Positions 18,022-21,736 of a stretch of DNA of 21,736 bases are shown here, one piece after another. Both the position numbers and the translations under genes were made by a program. Below the pieces are notes generated by a model. The model had not been told where the DNA came from. It saw only the letters and a program-made list of their open reading frames with translations, and ran no database searches. Numbering within the stretch: the first letter of the stretch is position 1; each line of letters starts with the position of its first letter. The DNA comes from Chara braunii (lineage: Eukaryota; Streptophyta; Charophyceae; Charales; Characeae), in the NCBI GenBank assembly GCA_003427395.1, contig BFEA01000122.1, positions 822,825 to 844,560 of the forward strand, given 5' to 3'.

Positions 18022-18261
18022 CTGGCTATGGTGGTTGCCATCTTCATCGCTTGGTGGACGCTGCAGCAAGAAGGCCCCAATTTGGGTAAGGCTACACCAC
18101 GAAGCTTGTAGGCAGAGTCAGGCAGGGCATGAGTCAGAGCAGCCATAACTGCTTTGTGTTGTTCTTTGGACATCAGGGTGATGTCCTAGTAGTCCGCCAT
18201 AGCCTCGGCCTTGGACAGAGGAGGAAGGGTGGCCATGGCAATGGTGGACCTCATGTGATAC
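18022..18261 (-). CDS. Candidate internal exon of an unrecognised minus-strand gene, one in-frame stop
   Basis: I do not recognise the product. On the minus strand the acceptor TTCTACTGCAG/G ends before 18261 and a strong donor, CAG/GTAAGT, follows 18022. The exon is 240 nt (a multiple of 3). In the frame entered after one base it encodes about 79 residues, including MATLPPLSKAEAMADY and MSKEQHKAVMAALTHALPDS, a normal-looking soluble composition. A TAG at 18188-18186 interrupts it and could be a TGG-to-TAG change. Pseudogene exon, retroelement gag and chance are all possible. Confidence 0.3.
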
Positions 18262-18620
18262 CTGCAGTAGAAGAGGGATTCGGACATTGATTCTAGTTCA
18301 GCCATTCAACATTATTATTAGTATTTCTTGTGTGAATAAGAGAGGAGGAGAAGGAAAGTGGTTGGCGAAGAAGAAGAGCATTATCATTGGTCTATGCTGG
18401 TGTACATCATCATCTTCTTCTTTCTTTCTTTTTCTTCTTCTTACCCTCTCTCTCCTCTCAAGTTTATTCATTTTTTTTCGCAATTGGACAGCATTTTCCT
18501 TTTCTGGTGAATGCGTACTTCAAAATTGGCCAGGATCATAAAATATGTGTGGATATGTCTGTGCACAAGTGTGTTCTTGGCACACATGCAGATGCATGTG
18601 CACGACTGTGCATGCATTCG
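18262..18620. other. Unassigned stretch with a CTT/CTC-rich tract
   Basis: A pyrimidine-rich tract of CTT and CTC repeats spans about 18406-18460 and is followed by a T run. No gene is recognised. Confidence 0.5.
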
Positions 18621-18751
18621 ATCAATTGCACATATGTAAACATAAAATGCACATTGAAGCACGTGTTCATTCATGAGATTTTGCAGACATGCAATCAATT
18701 ACACATCTGCACATAACATGCACATCTAAGCACGTGTGGATTCATGAGACA
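18621..18751. repeat. 73-bp-period duplication in a CA/TG-rich region
   Basis: Two diverged copies begin ATCAATT(G/A)CACAT at 18621 and 18694 and share GCACGTGT-x-CATTCATGAGA-like ends. Surrounding sequence (18540-18870) is rich in TGCA, GCATGC and CACGTG palindromic words. Confidence 0.75.
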
Positions 18752-19149
18752 TGTTAGAGTGTGCAGGGCAGCAGGTGTACATGTGCATTTGCGAACAAAA
18801 GCACCGTGTATGCATGCAGAACTCTGTATGTGCACGTGTTCATGCATGTGCGCATGCATGCGTGCTGGCTTGGAGATTACTGACACTCTCCAATGGCGTA
18901 AAACCCGGCTCATGCATCCTCAGACAAACTTCACACTCACACGAGAGTGCACAAGTCAAATGTGGCTTGCTGTTTTCAAACTTCACACGTGCTCAGAGAG
19001 TGCATGCGAAACTTGGCTTTCTCCTTGTCAGACCAACTTCTCTTCCCTATTTTCTGTCTTCTATGCTGCAAGTAGCCTGCTTCCAACATGGATACACGGA
19101 GACCACCTACACAACAGAACTGTACTCGAGTGGAAAAATGGCGGACAAA
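18752..19149. other. Unassigned stretch
   Basis: Overlapping open frames (18744-19301 and 18751-19152, plus strand) have no recognised domain and are Cys/His-rich because of the CATGCA-rich sequence. I do not call a gene. Confidence 0.4.
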
Positions 19150-19251
19150 TAATTCTCTCAGAAAAGAACTGGCTCGAAATACTTTCCGCCGCAGAGATAC
19201 ATCTACGGCATGGGTGGGATACCATTTTCTTTTTTTTTTCCCATCTTTCAG
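19150..19251. repeat. ~104-bp direct repeat, left copy (partner 19611-19716)
   Basis: Begins TAATTCTCTCAGAAAAGAAC and ends in a long T/C tract, CATCTTTCAG. The right copy differs by a few substitutions and by the length of the T/C tract. The end looks like a 3' splice site in both copies. Confidence 0.95.
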
Positions 19252-19305
19252 CCGCTCCCAGTGAACCAAAAATAGGCCACGGACTCAGAATAACTGCATG
19301 ATAAC

Positions 19306-19494
19306 CTAGGCTACCAGAGTGGCCCGTGGTCACTTGCCCAGCCGGGCCAAAAACATTAAAAAAAGTAAAAATAAAAAAATAAAATTTAAAGTTTATTTTT
19401 TATATTTTTTATTTTAAATTTGGTGAAGAATTTCGATGTGACCCTGATGCAAAAGTTGTTCAGTTTATTTTTCTGCATAACATAGTTATTTTGT

Positions 19495-19529
<35 letters not shown>

Positions 19530-19603
19530 CTGGCGCTGGGACTTCCCCTGATCCTTGCACGGGCTGGCCACCCGGGCCCCGGGCGGCCCGGCTGGTAGCC
19601 TAG
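19306..19603. mobile_element. Small inverted-repeat element with A-rich centre (~298 bp)
   Basis: Perfect 12-bp terminal inverted repeats, CTAGGCTACCAG at 19306-19317 and CTGGTAGCCTAG at 19592-19603, bound the element. Inside each end lies a GC-rich block of ~30-60 bp. Each block is followed inward by an A-rich tail when read in its own direction, with the T34 run (19496-19529) being the minus-strand tail. It may be a fold-back MITE or two short retroelements inserted tail to tail. No target duplication was identified. Confidence 0.5.
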
Positions 19604-19610
19604 CATAACA

Positions 19611-19716
19611 TAATTCTCTCAGAAAAGAACTGGCTCGAAATACTTCCACCGCAGAGATACATCTACCGCCTGGGTGGGATACCATTCTTTTTCTTTTCTT
19701 TTTTTCCATCTTTCAG
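19611..19716. repeat. ~104-bp direct repeat, right copy
   Basis: Counterpart of 19150-19251, separated from it by 359 bp that includes the inverted-repeat element. It starts 7 bp after the element's right terminus. Confidence 0.95.
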
Positions 19717-20124
19717 ATCACAACATTATTAAAAAGATAAAAAAGAAAACAAAAGAAAACACAGCCTTCTTTCTTCTTCTTCTTCTTCTTTCCTCCCTCG
19801 TCTCTTTTTCGTAGACTTCCTGTTCTTCTTCTTCTTCTTGTCGATCAGCAATGGCTGCAAAGACTAGCGTGACTAGATTGATTCGGTTGGTCGTGTTTAT
19901 CGATGGTTGTCCACAACAACATTACTAGTCAAGAGTCTCCATAACATGCATTTGCGGTCAGCTTTCGTACGATGTTCACTGGTGTACTGGCCATTCCTAC
20001 ACACAGTTGCTTTGTCTACTTTGGTGTACAGTGTACACAACCTTCTTTTTTTTTCATATAAAGAAACAAATGAATTCCAATTGCCTTTTCCCCCCCCCTT
20101 TAATTGCACTCCTTGCGTCGATAT
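19717..20124. other. CTT-rich leader-like stretch and a very short ORF
   Basis: CTT repeats (about 19765-19791 and 19822-19840) precede ATCAGCAATGGCT, which has a good plant start context, at 19851. The frame encodes only 25 residues and stops at 19926-19928. It could be a first exon or uORF remnant. Nothing else is recognised. Confidence 0.3.
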
Positions 20125-20171
20125 GTGTCATCCTTGTACAGGAGCCACACTAATCTTCTCTGTATCATTCC
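20125..20171 (-). pseudogene. U6 snRNA fragment, minus strand
   Basis: U6 is the catalytic RNA of the spliceosome. On the minus strand the central U6 segment is present: GATACAGAGAAGATTAG, then CTCCTGTACAAGGATGACAC. The 5' part and most of the 3' part are absent. TGTG replaces the usual CATG after GATTAG. This is a truncated, non-functional copy. Confidence 0.85.
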
Positions 20172-20228
20172 CGGTTGACTCTTTTGGGTGAGTTGCAGAG
20201 TGTACAGGAGTTTTTTTTTTCTTTTTTT

Positions 20229-20325
20229 TACCATTTCACGATATATGTGTCATGCACTGTCATCCTTGTACAGGAGCCATGCTAATCTTCTCTGTATCAT
20301 TCCCCCATTTTAAGGAATTTCCCGG
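20229..20325 (-). pseudogene. U6 snRNA pseudogene with A-rich tail
   Basis: A longer U6 copy on the minus strand. It has a TAAAAT-type segment before GGAATGATACAGAGAAGATT, then AGCATGG, then CTCCTGTACAAGGATGACA. A 3' end resembling plant U6 follows (ATCGTGAAATGG), after a short internal duplication around GACA. An A-rich tail of about 20 nt lies at 20210-20228 (T-rich on the plus strand), a mark of copying through RNA. No plant upstream sequence element or TATA box is seen on the minus strand beyond 20325, so transcription is unlikely. Confidence 0.8.
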
Positions 20326-21640
20326 AGGACACATGCATTTGATGTTCACAAGACACGACATAGGCTGCAAAGTTTCGAAGATTTTCTTCATCGAAAAGTA
20401 CTCGCACATCACCGACCAACGGTCGAGGGTGACCGACCGCTCCGGACACACTGCTATGCGTGCAATAGATAGCCAATACCACAGTCCATCCCGGCATGTG
20501 TTTGCACATATACAGACATATCCTCATATGCGTCCAGATACAGGGCGCACAAAACAAGTTAAAAACCTTTCACCTCACAAAACTACATCTGGCATAACCC
20601 CTCGAACATGAAGCAAGCATATGGCAAGGAAGGTGATTGGAAGGCGGGGGGGATGGAGAGGGGGGGACAAGAAAGATAAGAAACAACAGGAACACAAGGT
20701 TGGTTCCGACACTGTTGTTGGACTTCCAAAAAAAAAAACAAAAAAAAACTACCATATCGACAGGAAGGGAGAACCGGGGAAAAGCCCAATGGTGATGAAA
20801 GACATCTAAAGCGTTGGGGTAAAAAATGCGTATGGAGATACACTGTTTTGTTGAGCTCTGACAGTCTGACTGACTGATCAGCCTACGAGAAGAGATCTTG
20901 AGCGTTGGGGTACAAATTGAGGGGTGGAGAAATCAAGACCAGGAGGGCAAAAGGGCTTAATACCGTTACTAATTGCAAGGAGAAGACAAGAACGCAAAGC
21001 ATATGTTCCTGGCACTTGGCTGTTATTAAAAAAAAGAAGAAAACAACGTTCAATAGGCCAGTTGTTCAGCAAGCACTGAGCATGGTGTGCCTTAGGCATA
21101 AGCGACGCAGAAAAACAGGAAACAGAAGTGGGCAGTGAGAAGGCAGTTTTTGAAGTGTGAAGATCGTATTTTCATGTCACAGCGAGAGGAAACACCAACG
21201 ATCAGCCGTACTGTTTCTCTCGTCCCCTTTTCCAGTTAGCAAGCTGGCCTCGTCATCATTTTCTCCTCTCGAATCGCCCCATTACACTGCCTCTCCTATC
21301 ACTGAAAGGACCATACAACAAACCTGCTCCTCGTCTTCTCGTCTCCAACCACTCCTACTATACTATTCTGTTGCCTCTCCTGTAAGTGAAAGGAAAACAC
21401 GAGTCTGAACACTGAACAGGCAATCTTCGTGCTCCTTCTACAGTCCAGAAAATGGGACAGAGGAGCCCCATCGATGCTGGTATCGACATGTGTCGAACTG
21501 AAATCAAGATCAGAGAGCTCTACACGTACATGGAAAAATGTGCTTGGGAAAGAACTGAGTCCTCCTGTAGCAGAAGAAGGGAGCGACCAACATGTCTGCA
21601 TGTTTCAGATTTTCACAGTAATCACCCCTTCACCCAGATA

Positions 21641-21646
<6 letters not shown>
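20326..21646. other. Unassigned right-hand region
   Basis: I find no supported gene in about 1.3 kb. Visible are two 7-G runs (20646-20669, possible G-quadruplex), A-rich stretches at about 20728-20750 and 21028-21045, and a repeated GCGTTGGGGTA word (20811 and 20902). Two similar CCTCTCCT-x-T-x-x-x-TGAAAGGA segments lie at about 21290 and 21374. Short frames on both strands overlap and lack motifs. Confidence 0.45.

Positions 21647-21736
<90 letters not shown>
21647..21736. repeat. (TG)n followed by (AG)n microsatellite at the right end
   Basis: Fifteen TG units (21647-21676) switch directly to thirty AG units (21677-21736), which run to the last base. The window therefore ends inside a repeat, as it began. 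Confidence 0.99.

Noticed and set aside
18744-19301. 185-residue plus-strand open frame
   Set aside because: It is overlapped by another long frame, begins in CATGCA-rich low-complexity DNA and shows no recognisable domain.
20229-20325. Functional U6 snRNA gene
   Set aside because: Several substitutions and an internal duplication, an A-rich tail instead of a T-run terminator, and no plant upstream promoter elements.

Overview
The window reads as plant-type (streptophyte) nuclear DNA that is almost entirely repeats and relics. I find no intact conventional protein-coding gene. The lineage evidence is a Ty3/gypsy chromovirus-like retrotransposon, fragments of plant-type mitochondrial genes (rrn18, nad4 and probably atp1), and U6 snRNA pseudogenes. 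A charophyte alga or early land plant would fit, but that is inference. Both ends stop in (AG)n microsatellites, so this may be a whole contig that ended at unassemblable repeats.

Layout. From 77 to about 17313 there is, all on the + strand, what looks like one heavily damaged Ty3/gypsy element: gag (77-1380), gag-protease linker (1438-2398), protease (2399-2677), reverse transcriptase (9530-10944), RNase H (12249-12700 and again 13979-14415), integrase (13090-13358 and 14416-15690), and a chromodomain-like C-terminus (15862-16226, repeated 16954-17213). A polypurine tract (17303-17312) and an LTR start (17313) follow. Local tandem duplications of 52, 53, 63, 67 and 319 bp, plus frameshifts and stops, break it throughout. 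The protease is cut at 2677 by about 6.8 kb of other DNA (2678 to about 9520). That DNA holds a hairpin-rich TATA-bearing segment, an (AT)n tract, two degenerate repeat families, a 25-bp tandem repeat and a (CT)n tract framed by splice-site consensus.

Three further insertions (10945-11657, 13359-13873, 16227-16953) each carry organelle-like sequence: atp1, antisense rrn18 and nad4. Each lies between direct copies of the retroelement sequence (about 320, 120 and 188 bp). This is the most interesting pattern in the window. It could be organelle DNA captured during break repair with long duplication of the broken ends.

A strong caution applies. At 11946-11983 there is a perfect head-to-head pair of Tn5 mosaic ends, which is the Nextera mate-pair junction adapter. 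It sits inside a fold-back and a triplicated 91-bp unit, so at least 11685-12074 is a library or gap-filling artefact, and the neighbouring duplications need read-level checking.

The last 4.4 kb (17314-21736) holds the LTR start, a candidate minus-strand exon with good splice sites and one in-frame stop (18022-18261), and CA/TG-rich repeats. It also holds a small inverted-repeat element between two ~104-bp direct repeats, two U6 pseudogene copies, and mostly unassigned sequence.
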